A DNA stretch of 64,000 nt from Nemopilema nomurai (lineage: Eukaryota > Cnidaria > Scyphozoa > Rhizostomeae > Rhizostomatidae). Both the position numbers and the translations under genes were made by a program. Below the pieces are notes generated by a model. It searched no databases. It was not told the origin of the DNA and saw only the letters and a list, made by a program, of their open reading frames with translations. Of this stretch, positions 1 through 14,600 are shown piece after piece (the stretch's first letter is position 1; every line of letters begins with the position of its first letter). Location of the stretch: assembly GCA_003864495.1 (NCBI GenBank), contig ML133426.1, positions 1,612,001-1,676,000 on the forward strand, given 5' to 3'.

Positions 1-1639
1 GGAGTCATAACTAGCAACAATGAGACTCCTTTATCGTTTTCTGATAAACTGTGCTTGCCAACTTGGCATACCTTTAAGAACTGAAACGTCTTAAAAAGAT
101 GTTGCAACAACTTCCAAGAACATGCAAAATTTGAGAGACAATAAGAAGACAGGTGAGTATTTAAATAAATTTATCATTTGATGGCGTTAACTACATAAAC
201 TCAAGACTAGCTCCATTAGATCAGATTTTTGGTAATTTGAATTCTACTGAATAAATAATCTATTAAATAGAAGGTATACGGTGGCATCTGCACAAAGAAA
301 TTGGTTAATTTTCTTACACACTGGAACACCCATATTACCCACAAGGCTTCGTTGAAAATGTCTATAAGAGGACATTAGCGTCTCTTTTTGAAAACGTCCA
401 GAACAAGTATAGGCACAATATTGCGCGAATTTAGAGATAAAATTCGAATTCTGATGATAAATTGCGTTGCTACATGTTACATTAGACTTCAACAGCCTGC
501 GGCTTTTTCATAAATTGTACGAAAATCTAATTATGATACAGACGGGCGGAGTGGCACATAAAGGTGGGTAAATAAAATAAGGAATTGACCAGAATTATTC
601 TATTAAGGTTGCCTTGGGTTCTGAACTGACTTCTGAGGAACGTTTCTAATTATCAGCTAAACTGTAATACTCAACACGCCTTTATACGAAGGTATACGTT
701 CCTTTTTGCGAGCTAAAATGGCGAAAAAACTTACAGACCCCACGAGACAATTTCTATGAACAAAATAGCTAGCAATTTTGACAGATAAACGGAGTTAACT
801 TTATTCAAAATGAAAAATATGATGCCATCATCTACTAAAATTTAAGGGATTCAGGAAAACATTAGGGCTTTCTGCGTATCGATGAAAATTAAAAATGGGG
901 GTAAAAATATGTTAAACTCATTTCAAATTATCAATGACATGAGTCTGTAACAAAGGGTGGCTTGTTTTTAAGTCCCGGACCAACTGAGAGAAGGGTGAAA
1001 GTAAGTTTGAATTGGAAAAATTATAAATGCAGTAAACACCAAACTTTCAACTCGACGAGTAAATTACCAACCAAAAAATTGATGAAACGCACTAACTTTA
1101 TTTCGACATTATCTATAGTCTCGCTTTACTGATTAATCAAACATTGCATTTTATATTTTTAAGACAACCCATGCTTTTTTAATACACAATTGCGTGGTGA
1201 TCATAATTTGTGCTAGGATGCAAATATAACATTGTATTGATCTAAAAAGCTTTAGAAAGTAACGACATGCAAAATACAGATCAAAGGGAAAAGATCAATG
1301 CTCCAATAGGCCAATTCTTGAAATAAGCATAAAAAATTTACCTGAACGGTTATAAAGCAGTTTGTTCTTGCGACTTCATTCGCTAAGAATTGCTTCGAAG
1401 AAAAGCTTGTGAGATGAGCGAAACTGGAGACGCCTCCTAATATACTTGTTTTGGAGACATAGTAGCAAAATAATTGTCATTGTATATCAAATGATTGCAT
1501 TCAGAGTCGGCAGCCAGTGCCTTGCTAAGGTACAACATGCATATGAACTAATACTACTCACGATGCGACAATATATCTATATGATTCCCCTAATTCATTC
1601 ACAATAATTAAAATAATTTACTTGAAACGGCCATATCTA
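1..1639. other. Left flank, no gene recognised
   Basis: AT-rich DNA with no exon I can support on either strand. I looked for PX-domain exons of the neighbouring KIF16B-like gene on the minus strand and saw none. The only open stretch (244–492, minus) has no ATG start and no recognisable motif. Confidence 0.5.
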
Positions 1640-1645
1640 TTTATT
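1640..1645 (-). terminator. Candidate poly(A) signal of the KIF16B-like gene
   Basis: On the minus strand this reads AATAAA, about 560 bases beyond the TAG stop at 2209. It is the first canonical hexamer I see downstream of that stop. No cleavage site was identified. If the gene continues beyond this window through the alternative donor near 2238, this signal would serve only the short isoform. Confidence 0.3.
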
Positions 1646-2208
1646 AATTCAAAAGTACCAGACAGGAGCTCTATGAACGTCTTTAGACACCGTCAAGAAA
1701 ACAGTTAAGAAATCAGTTTCTGCTTTCAGTTTAGACCCCAGAGTTCCATGCTTTGGTAGCAACAGGGCATGACGTAAGAGATACTTCTCCTGGTAAAAAT
1801 GCTTTCGTAAACTAGATGACGTAGCTGCAAACCGATTTCTACCTTAGCGCAGGACCAAGAATGATCGAGAACTTTGGCCTAGATGAGTCGGAACTACCTG
1901 CTAAGCTTTGCTTAAAAAGAGGAAAACGCTTCGATACAAATTATCATATAAAAAAGAAGCCATCATTGCATCCAACTCACTTCCACTGAAAATGGTTGGC
2001 TGAAGTTTTCGCTTTTTTATGTCTGCTTAGAACGGGCCAAGTCTGGTTCATAAGCTCCGCTATTTCTTCTCAGCTTGGTTGCATATCAAGAAAATATCAC
2101 TCTTGATATCCCTCCCAAAACTACTAAGAATTTTCTTAATAAAAAAGTATAATTTACATACGAAATTGAAAATGGAGGAACGGCATGCGTGACCTCATTC
2201 ATTTCATT

Positions 2209-2633
2209 CTAAAGTATAATACAATTCGCGTCATCACCTTCTTTGCTCGCGAACTTTTCCCGTTTCTCCGCCAGCCGTAGCTGCCGGTCGAGATCCTGCA
2301 GTTTCTTTCTGTGATCGCGAATTTTCGCTAATTCTTCCTTCTTACCTTTCTCACTCAAGTCCTTTTCGAGCATCTCCACCATGGCAAAGAGCTCCTCGGC
2401 AGCCTTCTCGGCGGACGCTTGCTTCTTCATGTCGAGCTTTGCAAGTTCTCTTTTGTCGTTGACGACCTTTTCTTTCACGCGCTCAAGCATGGTCGCCCGG
2501 GCTTCCAGCTCTGCCTCTATGAACACCGTAGTCTCCCTGTGGACACTCACAAGTTCTTCCAGCTTCTTCTTTTCGGAATTCAGCGACATGGTGATCTGCA
2601 TCTTCTTTTTATCCAGGTTCTGGCACGCGTCAC
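2209..2633 (-). CDS. KIF16B: KIF16B last exon, ending in a CaaX-like motif
   Basis: The acceptor TTTCAG| joins in phase with the previous donor GTTG|GTGAGT. The exon gives 141 coiled-coil residues and stops at TAG (2211–2209), with the last residues [14 protein letters not shown] fits the C-a-a-X prenylation rule, and a final Leu usually directs geranylgeranylation by GGTase I. A donor-like AAG|GTGATG (exon end 2238) lies 27 bases before the stop, so a second isoform could continue to exons outside the window. That is the likely place for the missing PX domain, if it exists. Confidence 0.85.
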
Positions 2634-5600
2634 CTGAAACGCGAACGAGTTCTTCATCAGCAAAACGCATCCTTATACAAACAGGCCATTGAGTACTTAG
2701 TGCCTTACTAAAGACCTCCCTTGCACTCTGCAAGGCTGGCATAAAGATTACCGAAACTCACCAACTTGCAGTTCCGCTTGCTCCTGTGCCTGTCGGAACT
2801 TCTCTTCCATGCCCGTCAGCAGTTTCTTCTCGCGCCGAATCAGGTCCCACTCAGCCTGCTTGTCGTTTTCATAATCATCCAGCTCCTCCGCAGTCAGACC
2901 TTCCTTCTGTTCAGGCCCCGTCGACTGGGCAAGTTGCTTCTCCAAAAGATTGATTCTTTTTCGTTGTTTGTAAAGAACTTTCTTTCTCTCTTTCATCTCT
3001 TTGTCGATTGTATCGCATCTATAAACGAAAGGTTTCATGACAATTTTCATGACTACAAAATTACGCGGAAGTGTGAATTCCATTACCTGTAGGAACACAG
3101 TCCAAAATTAATTTTTTGCAGAAGAGGGCAAAGAAGTTCCTTTAGATTCGTTAGCGGAATTAATACCGGAGGCAGGAAAGGCTTCAAAGAAATCAAAGCT
3201 ATAAGCAATCTTCAAACGATAAATCTGGGAGGATCGAACGGCAAGCTGCGAGGGATATTCATAAACAATTATGAGCTGCATGTTTTCATTGAGGAACTAG
3301 AGTTGCAACCATAGCGGTATTGAGAAGAACAACATATCTAGTACTATTGGCAAAACTGTCTGTCATTGAAACGGTTAAAAACTGTGTGATCCGTCTTGAA
3401 ATTGGAAATGGTGGTCAAACACAGATTGCTGGAGTAAGCCCAAAATGAAAACATACTTTCGATTGAGCTGTTCCTCTAATGCCAGCACTGGCTCGAGATC
3501 CTTCTCGAACTTCGAGATTTTCTGCTTGATTGGGTTGACAAGGACGTTCTCGCTCTCCAAATGGCTCTCTAGCTTGGTCTTCGTCTCTGTCACCATTTGG
3601 GATGCTTTCAAAAGGGCCACTTGGTGCTTGCTAAGCAGTTCCATCAGGATCTTCCTCTGCTCCGTCAACTCTCTGATTTCCTCACGGTGCTGCCACTCAA
3701 TCAGGTCTTTACTCTCTACGAGTTGTGCGTCAATTTTACTAAACTGTGATTCCATTTCTAAAAGTTTTTGCGTTGCCTCTTCAACTTTTCGTCTCTTCTT
3801 TTTTCTCTCTATTATGCTTTTCCCCTGTTCCACTAACTCTTCTTCCTCGGCTTCTTCCGCTTTACTGAGCTCTTCTCTAACCTAAATGACAAAAAGTTTA
3901 AGGACCAAGATCCACAAAAAAATGCAAGCATTTAAAGTTTGCAGGTTTAACATCGAATTGAGAACAAGTAAGAGCAAATTGTCACTTGAATAAGCCATGT
4001 TCATAGAAATTTAAGATTAATGGCTAATAAACGTTCTGCCAGAGAAAGAAAGAGGTGAGGAAAATAACCAGCAATGTTCCTGAAAATGAAGAATGAGAGC
4101 CTTCAATAAACAGCAGTATCTCAAAATTTCGCAAAATACAGATAGAGATTTACATACAGAAGTTCGCACATTGTTATCACAATAAACAAGCAAAAATAAG
4201 CCCTACCTCTTTAATTCTTTTCTGTAACTCCGCCTGTTTATTGCGATGCAACATCTGGATATTCTCCAACTTCTTCCACTGCGTCTGCAGTTCAGTCTTC
4301 CCCTCGCTGAGACCACGTTTTCCTTGTAGCGTATCCATCTCAGCCGACTTGACTGCTTCCTTTGCCTGCATTATCTGAATGTGGGCATTCTTCACCTCAT
4401 CTTCGAACTCCCTTTCAAGAACATCCAACAAGTTTCGCAGCTCATCCGTTCTCAGCTTCTCCGTACCACATATTCCCATGACCGGTTCTTCCGTCTCCTC
4501 AACTTCTTCCTTCTTCCCTCCATTCTTCCTTAGTTCCTCTCGAAAGCTTTCAAACTCATCTTGCAGCCTCAGTACCTCCTTACGTTGATCATCAATCTGG
4601 GTCTTTTCATTTTCCCACTTCTTCGATAATTCTTCTTTTTCTTTCATAAGCTCCATCTCTTTATCTAAAACAGACTTCTGGTGCAATTCTTTCAGCTCAA
4701 GTAGCTTCCTCATTTCAATTTCAAGTTTATCTTTCTCTTCTTCCTGTTCTTGTTTTATCCGTCTTTTCAGCTCGTCCAACTCTCTCAACGCATTCTCGCG
4801 AGTTCGCTCCTGTTCTTCCTTGATCTTCTGCAAATTGCTTTTTTGTTCATTGAGATGCTTCTGAGTTTCCAGAACCTCGTTTTGTATTCTCTCTTCTTCA
4901 ATAATCTTCTCTGACTTTAATTTTTCTATTTCTTTCCTACAGAATATAAATGTTAGCATATCTAGGTACAATGACTTTTAAAAAGAAACACATATTGGGT
5001 TGCAGTAAACACCTCATGGGATCATTTATATACCTCGAGGAAGAAGAAAAATTGGGCTAAAAATCAAGAGAGAAGCAGGCTAAACTTCAAATGTTAAAAA
5101 GAGGCACTTAGCATTCGTTATTCATTTCCTTTGCTGTGAAACCTAGTAGCAGCATTGAGAATTTTTTCGGTTACATTTGTCATGGCCTAAATAGGGTATA
5201 CCACCAATTGATGATTCGAAATCGCGTTACTGACCTTGCTTCTTCAAGCTTTAGGACATCTTCTTCATTTTTCTTCTCCAATTCTTTCCTAGAGGAAAAT
5301 AAACTGTCACCAACTCTGCGGTTAGGCAATTATCCTCTGCTAAGAAACTGCAGTCAAGTGTTACGCAAGAATGCAAAACGGAGGCTGCAAAGCCAAAAGT
5401 CAGCTGACTTTACCTCTTCTCTTCAAGAATCTTGGCTTCTTCCCTGTGTCTTCTCTCCATCTCCAGCCTACAAGAAAAGGAGGACAAATCAAGCAAAGTC
5501 AGTGACGTAATTTTGTATATTTATACCTGCCGAGCTGGTGTCAGTTATAGTGGACCTGCTTCTGTTTTGGCAGGTAACACACTCCGCATATGCGAAGTAT

Positions 5601-8600
5601 TAGGAGAAGCCTTGATTTGCGGATAGCTTCCCAGCACTGTGGTGGGTCGTGTCCATGGAGATTTCGAATGTAAACCAAACGCCTAATCAGAAAACGGAGT
5701 TGCAAAACATCTAAAAACTGTTTTGACATGTGACATGCGCCTTGAATAGGTAAATGACACATTGTTATGCGAGAGTTCGCAAAATATCAACTGGAAATCA
5801 GTAACATGATCGTAATAGACACGGGAAATGAAAACATACGAATAACCACCCTCTAAAGTATAAATCTAGGCCGATGCAGGACTAGACCAGGGGGCACAGA
5901 AGTGGAAAACACAACCCAACAGTGCACTTTGCGAACCAGACAGCTAAAGACACTTCTATATGATTTGTTATCCGTTACTACTACTCAGTTACAATAGACA
6001 GAAGCCATCCACTTCGAACGTGCATTTACGTTCAAATCTGATGGCATACCCTTTTCCATCATATGAATAGAAATGTCGGTCGCATACCCTGCATTGTAGA
6101 ACAAATAAGATCGAGCCTCGAGCTCCTTCGACGGCACAATCGAAGCGAGGTTCTCTACAGATGCATATTTCTGCCGTAGCTTTGCGGCCTCTGCGGGATG
6201 GTTGAATCTGAACATGTTCGTCTTCCCAAGTAGTAAGACAGCCCCTGCAAATACCATCAAGAGGTCAAAGGGCACCCTAAACTGATTGGTACGCTTTGCA
6301 TTCAAATAAAGCTGAATTAGTGCAACGCTGACCTACAGCTCTTAATTTGATCAAACTTGTGTCTAATCAGCGAATTGGAAAAACTGGCCAAGTACTTAAG
6401 GGCTTGTTTAGCTTCGATCGTAATTTAAAACTAGGTAAGACAAAAAAAATCAACCAACATTTCGTTCCATGCAAAAGAAAGAAAAAACGGATTGATGCTA
6501 CAACGATAGAATGAATTTGGCGAGGAGAAAGTGTGAAATTCCGAAGGTGCGAAAAATAGAAAAGGGGCTGAACGGACAAAGGGTAATATGAAATTAAGCA
6601 CAACAGGGAGGCGATTTGAATAAATGATAACATTGCAGAGTAAAGGCCCACCTTGGCTGAGTCTAGTTGACTTTTTGACCTTTGACCCATTAATGAAGCA
6701 CTGATCGGCAATAGGTTGCAAGGTCACGTTGCCCTCGATGCTCTCCAGAATGCAATGCTGTGGCTCTATTCCAGGGCCATGCAAAACTGAAAGGATTCAG
6801 ACCAATTTAGAAACATAAAACGGTAGATAGATAGATAGGTGGGTTGGTCCTAGATGTAAATATCCTAAGCTGCAAAATACTCCTAGCAGCTGTTTTAAGC
6901 AAATGTGCAAAGACCGAAGAAACTTTGACTTGCATTACATTTAACATAATGTTACAATGAGCTTTCATTCAGCAAACTTTCAGACTAGTGAAATCTGAAA
7001 TAAACATGAGCATGCGTACACCTAAATAGCGAGTGACCCGCATCTATATTGACAGAATAGAAACTTGGTGCTCTTTTCAAGGATTGTAGTAGTTCTTAAT
7101 TAAAAAAAGTACTCATGCCTCGGAAAAATGCTGGTTTCTAGAAAGGCCGCGAATGATATGAGCACTACAGCAATTCATACCAAACAATAAAATGATTTTA
7201 ATTCGTATTTTGGTAGGAACAGGATCGCGCATGGTTTGAGAATACTTACCTATGTCCTGCTTTACAGTGGCACTCTCACCACCAACGTGTGTTCGACCAT
7301 CCTGAAATTAGTAGATTATAAAGTGATTTTAGGGAGAGCACTAGCGATTTCTAAGATTAATATAGAAACAGAAGCTTGCAAAAAAATAAGGTGTTGAAGA
7401 GAGAGGTTAAATCGAGTGGTCCATTTTAATCGGACATTCCTTTGCTTGGGGCAATAAGCAAGCCTTAGCCACTGTTGGCCAACCACAGGCGCTTTTAATG
7501 TCATTGTATTTATAGATGGGCAACATTGAGAGCCTAGGAGTTCAAAGATTAAACAGGAGAAGCATTCACTGTAGCAATACCAGAGTGAATAAAGAGCAAA
7601 TAGCTAAATTACCAAGAAACAGGGGGTTGCACTCCACAGAGCACACACGCCTCTAGAAACATCAATTCGACATATATTCGTATTGAACATTAACTGACTT
7701 TAAACGAAGCTGAGAAAGGAGCAACATTACAATGTGGCAGGAGATATGAAGATATCTATCCATAGCTATGATGCATTTCCAATGCAACGAATAATAGATG
7801 AAGCACACGGATGAATCAAAGAGCAGGCATGTTTTTGTAAAACAGAAGACTGATGCTAAACCCTTTCAAGAGACAAGCAGATCAATCAACGTACAGATGT
7901 CGCTGCGATAGAAACGCGAGTTTGAATAGAAAACAACTGCAAATCGAGCGTACCCTTAGATGGTAAAGCGTCACTCCAGTGCTGAGGATGTCATCGTCCA
8001 CGCAGACCAAGTGAGGCAGCTCAGATTCCATCTTCACGCCCAGTCCTTCCCTTCTGAAAGCCAATGCTCGCTCCTAGACACAAAATTGTGATCTTTCAAC
8101 ATTCAGCTTTTGGGGGTATCGATGTAGCGTAATAGCTACGTAAAGAGGAGAGATACCCTCCACCTGTCAGCCACTCCTGAAGTAGCCTGGTGATGTGCTG
8201 AAAACACGTGACTGTGGTTTGGACCAACACTCAATCGAATGTCTACTTTGGGGATGATTTAGTTGAATAAAATCCTGGCTTCGTTCTCGAAAAATCTACA
8301 CTCGCTGTCTTCCTATATCCGTTTTCAACCAAATGACTGCATCTAAATTCAATCAAAATTTCCAACCTATTCAATGCAATTTGTTTACATCTGGATTCAA
8401 GTACAAACTGTATATGATAGATCTCCTGGTCGCTCTACATTTCGGCTCAAAACAGTTAAATAACCATCGACAACTGTGATCCACCAACATAAATCGCAAC
8501 CACCCACTAAATAATACGTCCGCAATCGCAAGACCGCTTAGGTGCGATGTGGAGGAGCATACCTCCATAATCTTCTGCGTTTCTTTCCATTTATTGTTCC

Positions 8601-11600
8601 AGTCTCTTGTCAGCTGCTCCACCTTTGCCTGGTTTTCGTGTATCCTCTCAGCAACTTTCGTCTCCTCCACAGTTATTTGCGATGCCCCAGACGGACCCTT
8701 CAGAGCAGACACTTAAGTTTCAACAATTTCAATATCTATGCCTAAAAGCTTTTCAGTAAGCAAATCGAAGAAAACTAAAGTTCCTTTACTTCTTTGTTGA
8801 ATCCTGATTTTAAGCAGGCAATAGGTCATGGCTTTTTATTAAGAGTATCATAAAATAATAACGAGCATCAAAATTTTCACAGCTTTTAACAGATAACAAC
8901 AGGCATAAAATACATTTCTCCGGCAGTCTACAAAACACAGAATGATATCAAGCACTCAGGTAAATACAGCCTTTATCAAATCGAATTTTGCGGAAATTTT
9001 GCGAAAATCGTTATCAAGAAACTGCGAATGACCAAAATCCTTTACAATATAAGCGAAAAAATCGAAAAACATTATAGCCTGTTGGGTTACTAGAGGCTTT
9101 GCTAGTCCCACGAGCAAATCTGATACAAGGTTGAAGAAGCTACGTCTAACACGCACACCTTTAAAAGTATTAAAGTACTGAAAATTTACATACTTAGTGA
9201 GGGTGGATCTACAAAAGTGAGACCAGCAGGTGAAGCATTCTACATATAAACAAGTGAAGCACGGACCTGGTTTGTTGAAGACAACATTGTTCGCAATTTC
9301 TCGATTTCGTCCCTCAGCTCTCTGATTAACTTGACATTTGGATCCTTGGGAAAATGAAGATGAAAATCATAACGAAGGTTCCAACTTGCTAAGTTCGTTA
9401 TACCGTTACTTCAATGAAATACACAAGACGTCATTGGAATTGTACCAAGCATTTAATGAGAAGAAAAACGTATCAGTCGATATTGAGGATATAGAGAACT
9501 GGCAGTAAAAACATCGAGCAATATAGAGTAAATATCGAGGAAACGATTACTGATGCGAAAAAGACATCAGGATGATATGGAGAAAGTACTTGCTGTTGTA
9601 ATTTGAGGGAATATTATAGCCAAAAAATATCCAGATAATGGCATTTAAACAACGTATCATTTGAAATATACAAGTGAATAGGGCTACACATTTGGGCAAA
9701 AATATTGTAGGGAATTGAATATCAATTAACTGAATATCTATAAGGAAGAGAAGAACTTGTCCTTCGTGTTTGTCCGCAAGGCGAGCAAATTGCTTGCCAC
9801 CACATAAACACAATGTAAGTGCATAATTAGAGAGCAAAAGTAGCTGAAAAACTCATCACAAACGAAAAGGCCATATACAAACAAATCTTGTTGGACCTGT
9901 CGTTGCCTTCCATCCATGATATGGGAATTAGCTGCGAAAATTGTCATGGCCTTTTCGCTGTGGTGTGGGGCCGCGATCTCGGCGAACAGACACACCAATG
10001 GCACATTCCCTTACTACTCCTAAGTCCGACCAAGAAGAGTCCTCAAATGCGTTATACGCAACTGGTAACTGGACTTGTTATCAAATTAATCCGAGAAGAA
10101 TTACATTTAGCCAAGAGATGTATTCACCTCGTTAACAGTGGGTTTGTTGACGATGTTCTTCGCCCTGTTTGCATATCGAAGCGTGCTCAGGGTCTCAGAG
10201 TAGTTAACATCGGCGGGCGAGATAGCTGCAAGGAGATAACTATCGCTCAGTCGGATTCCTCTATCCAATACGCACATGAGCACTTATCACATCGCTATCT
10301 GAGTCATAAGTGTAAATGCGGTGAAAAGAATCAAGTCAAATTCTAAAAACTGAAGATAAATACTGCAGGTGTACAATACCAAACTGTATCAAACAGAGAA
10401 GTTTGACCTACAAGACGTGCTGCTGAAGCTGAGAAAAACTAATACGGATGGGTTGAAAAGAGATGACTTTTCAATTCAGTCAAGTAGCAACTTCACATAA
10501 ACAAGGTAAGCAAGCTCCATGTCATACTTGAGTTGGGCTGATTTTGTTTAGAAACGTCCGAAGGCATACTTCCTCAACTTAGAATAATTCTATCTTATCA
10601 CCAAACCCTATTCATTACTTACTTCAAGAAACGGTTGATATTGAAGGAAAGTGGCAACGTTTTGGCAGGTATATTTTGAATATTGTACAGTTTTTCTGAG
10701 AATAAATTCATGCTAAAGGACCTTTAACCTGACGCTTGTTGCTCAAGCAGTGAATCGGATATGAGTAAAGAGAGGCCTCGTACGAATGAGATTCATAAAA
10801 CACCGGCTTTCTTTGCCTAAAAGCAGCGACCGCCTAAAACGTTTCCCTAGCACCAATTAATTTCACACCTATTGGTGATAATCTGTTTAAGGAAAACAGT
10901 GACACACTAACATATATTACTGAGCTCTGAGTCTTCTAGCTACTAAACATTTTCCAAAACATCATCCAAGGAGACCTGTCGGTTTATCATGAAATTTTCT
11001 GCTGAAACTCAAGACAGTAATTTCTCCCTCTGCATCTCAATACTTTGTTTTGCAGTTAGTTGAAGTAGTTATATGAAAGCTCGGCATCAGACAAGAGGCT
11101 GGAAGGCTGGAAGTACATTCTCCTCCTCTATATACTACTGACAGCCAGGGCAATAGTAACTTGAGCTCTTTAATAGCAACATGCTTGGATTGTTAAAGTT
11201 TGAATACGGGATTGATGCTATGCATCATTAAACCAAAGGTAGAAGCCAATGACAAACAAAGGGAGACGGAAATTGGAAGTAAGGGTGTTTAAAAGCATCA
11301 AACCTGCGATCATGATTGTCTTGGAATTTCCACCCAGACTATCTTTGAGTAGCCAAGTGAGAACCGAATCTCTGTATGGTATGAATGGCTTCTTCTTTTG
11401 ATCGCCAGATGCTTCGGCTTCACAAAAAACACAAGACAAGTTAGATATTTCACGGTAGACTACTTACAACTACACATGCTCAGGCGTAACAGCTTTATGA
11501 GACATGCGAATTCTGCTACATTGAGCTGACTTCTGTTCTGTTCAAGAAGGACATGTAGCCTTTTGAGACATGTATTAATAATTAATCCTAAAATCCATTG

Positions 11601-14600
11601 AAGTGCATTACCAAAAAGCGATTCTGTAGGTTGATGTTTCTGCCAAGCACGAGAATTAGAACCCGAAAATGACTTCGTAATTCAAACAAAGACTTATAGG
11701 TCTAGTTCCCTGTTCTCAAGCATACTAGCTGCGACCGAGATCTTGAATCATTCGAAGTCACATCTTTCAAACGGAATAAATTTGAGAAAGCATTGCAATG
11801 TAAACAACAAGTTAAATAGAACCGATACGAAAACTCGTGAGAGAGAAACCTGGACTATGACCATACGTTGTTAATTTAACAGAAAAATGTCCCGGCAAAA
11901 CATTTCCCAATACCAGCAAGACAAAGAGTCGTAAACAACTGTTTTGGAGGAACATGCCGCCTCCTACTTTTCGAAATAGGAAAATAACAGACCACTAAAG
12001 GCACCGTAAAGCAAAACAAACGTGGACCATGGCATCGCTTGATCGTGTAGCCTTAATCTGATATTGATATGCAATTTTAACGCCTAAGCCACAGGCTGTT
12101 AAGCACATGAGACACTGCATATATATTCGAGGTAAGTGCATCTTAAAGCGGCGTGAAAGGACACGGGCAGCTTCAAAGAGAGTAATAAATGCCAAGCTAT
12201 GTTTAGAAATATCTTAGGTAGTCTTCAAGTGCAAAGTGACTTTTGGGTAGGCTGGCTAGATTGAAACTCAGAGCCGGATCATTACGTCATCGTCTACAAG
12301 AAAAGCTGACACTAAGTTCATTAAAGGAAATGCATGCCCTATCAGTGCCTCTAATACACAAACTGTACGTTACATCTACAATTCAAGCTTCAACGTACCA
12401 AGATTAGAGATGACTGTTCCAAGCGTGACAAGTGACTTGTTGATGTTGGCGCCTTCCTTCAGACGCTGTCCCGTCGCTCCAGTCGAATTGGCTCGCTCGC
12501 TTTTAATATTGCAAAAAGTATTATTAATATTAATATGAACTCAATGTGAATTAATATGAACTTAATATAAGCAGAGTTCAATCAATATGAACAAATTAAG
12601 TATGATGATATGTATGACGGAAGCTAAAGAGACAGAATGACTCGAACAAGAGCCTTACGTTACCACGCTCAACATCATCACGTGTTAAATTTCTGGGAAA
12701 TTATTGATCTTAAGCCTATTGAATATAATTAGGGGTGGGTATTATTACCTAAGCCTGCCTTTATTGAGCAATATTAACCCATTCGGTCAACTATGTGGAT
12801 ATAATTAAGCCTTTGACTATCCCTCTGACTATCTACCTGACTATTGCCAATGAAACTAGCCTCATTGTAATTGATAGTGGGTAGCCAAGGCATCGTTCTT
12901 TTTTAAAGTGTGCTGTCATTTGACACAAAAAACTGGATGCTGTTGCTTAGCGAGTTAGCAATTAAACGAAAAGTCAAAATAAATAAACAAAGATGAAAAA
13001 CAAAAGCAACAAACGAGTCTGTATAAACATGTACAGTAAGCAAATTTAGAAAACAAAATCAGCAAGAGCCAAAACTAATAAGACTGCAGCAAACACAAAA
13101 CCAAACACAAAACCAAACACAAAAACATGTACAACAATCAAAATTAATGAGCAACATAATATTCAGACGCAATAAACAAAAAACGAGAGAAAAACCGAAC
13201 AAGAAAACCAAATAAGCGAACACAATAAACAACAAACAGCAACTGAATACAAAAAAAGGAAAATAAAGAAACAACATCCAAACGCAAAGATCGGCTTAAG
13301 GGGTTGGTGTTACAGAACGGTCTTGATGCAGAACATTTTATGTTGCAAGGTAATTTGTTGTAACATGATGAGCAAACAGAAAACTAATAAATATACTTCT
13401 AGGCATATAGGAACTAGGTAGAATGCGATGGATTGGATATACTCAGCTGCAGTAGTAAACAAACCAAATCTTTGATAGTTGTATGACCCAAAACAGGGAG
13501 TCAAATTGATGAAAAGCAAAACAATTGGCATATGAAGTTATAATCCCGCAAAAATGACAATGGCCTACCTTCCAGCTAAGTCAACAAGGTGTATCTTGCT
13601 TGCAGTTTCGCTTGGCAGATCAGTGAAAAACTTTGCCTAAACAACGAGCACAATAACTCTTTTAAGTTTGAAGATTCGAGTACTACGCCAGCTATATGAT
13701 CGACGAAATTATCATACATTTAATAAAAAAACTCCTGTGTTACCGTTCGCAAATGGACAGCTTACACAGAAGATCAACAATCACAGCTGTCATCTATCAA
13801 TAATAGATAATCGACTTCGAATCATGAAGTAGACCAGCTCGGCAAGTCCAGAAGACTTTTCTGTAACTAAAATATTAGGAATATTATTCTTAGTCCATTT
13901 GGAAAATTTCCATATTGAGCACTTGAAGTCATGCATAGTGCACAATGATGCAACTCTGACTAACGCGAAAAAGGAACGGGGTGCAAATTCCCTGTCAAGA
14001 AGACCTTTCACGTGACACAAGATCATGCTCTCGCAAAAAGGAGGAAAAGAAAGTACAGACTGTGCGCCGGTGTCTTTGATGTTCCAGAAATGCCTCTGGC
14101 TTGGCGCCAAAGGATGGAAAACAACAGAGACCGACTGAACTTCCATTAAATTGAAATCCTTCTTTCTGGTGGTTGAGGATATGCTTAAATGTGTTTATAG
14201 ATATAGGATCAGATGTCTTTCAATGATAAAATATGCCTCATGATAGTAAGGAAACCTAATAGCAAGCTAGTCCGAGTCAGCCCTAAACGCCAAAAACGCC
14301 ATTGCAAACAAAGAATATCAGACAGTAACTTTTTGAGGCGACCCATCTTCTTACAAACAGAGACATTCAAAACTCAATAGCCGTTTCTAGCTCGCCTTGC
14401 GAACAAAACAATTCTCTTTTTTTACCTATTTTGACCCTTCAAAATACTACTTTCACGTTGCTCTAGCAGTTTTGTAATTCATTTCCTAAATAGACATTCA
14501 AAGAACCTTGCTAAAGTTCTGGTTAGTTTCTTTGATTAATCTACCGTCACAGGAACATACACGATAAAACTCGTGCATGGTGGGCAGGTCACAATTGCAA

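Noticed and set aside
1..2200. Searched for PX-domain exons of KIF16B
   Set aside because: No RRYS.F-type motif or suitable exon seen on the minus strand; they may lie outside the window.
3445..3885. 146-codon plus-strand open frame
   Set aside because: Antisense shadow of the KIF16B coiled-coil exon 3881–3457; Ser/Phe-rich as expected from the reverse of Glu/Lys-rich coding.
9888..10346. 152-codon plus-strand open frame
   Set aside because: It lies antisense to the KIF16B exon 10225–10128, which has clear kinesin motifs and correct splice phases.
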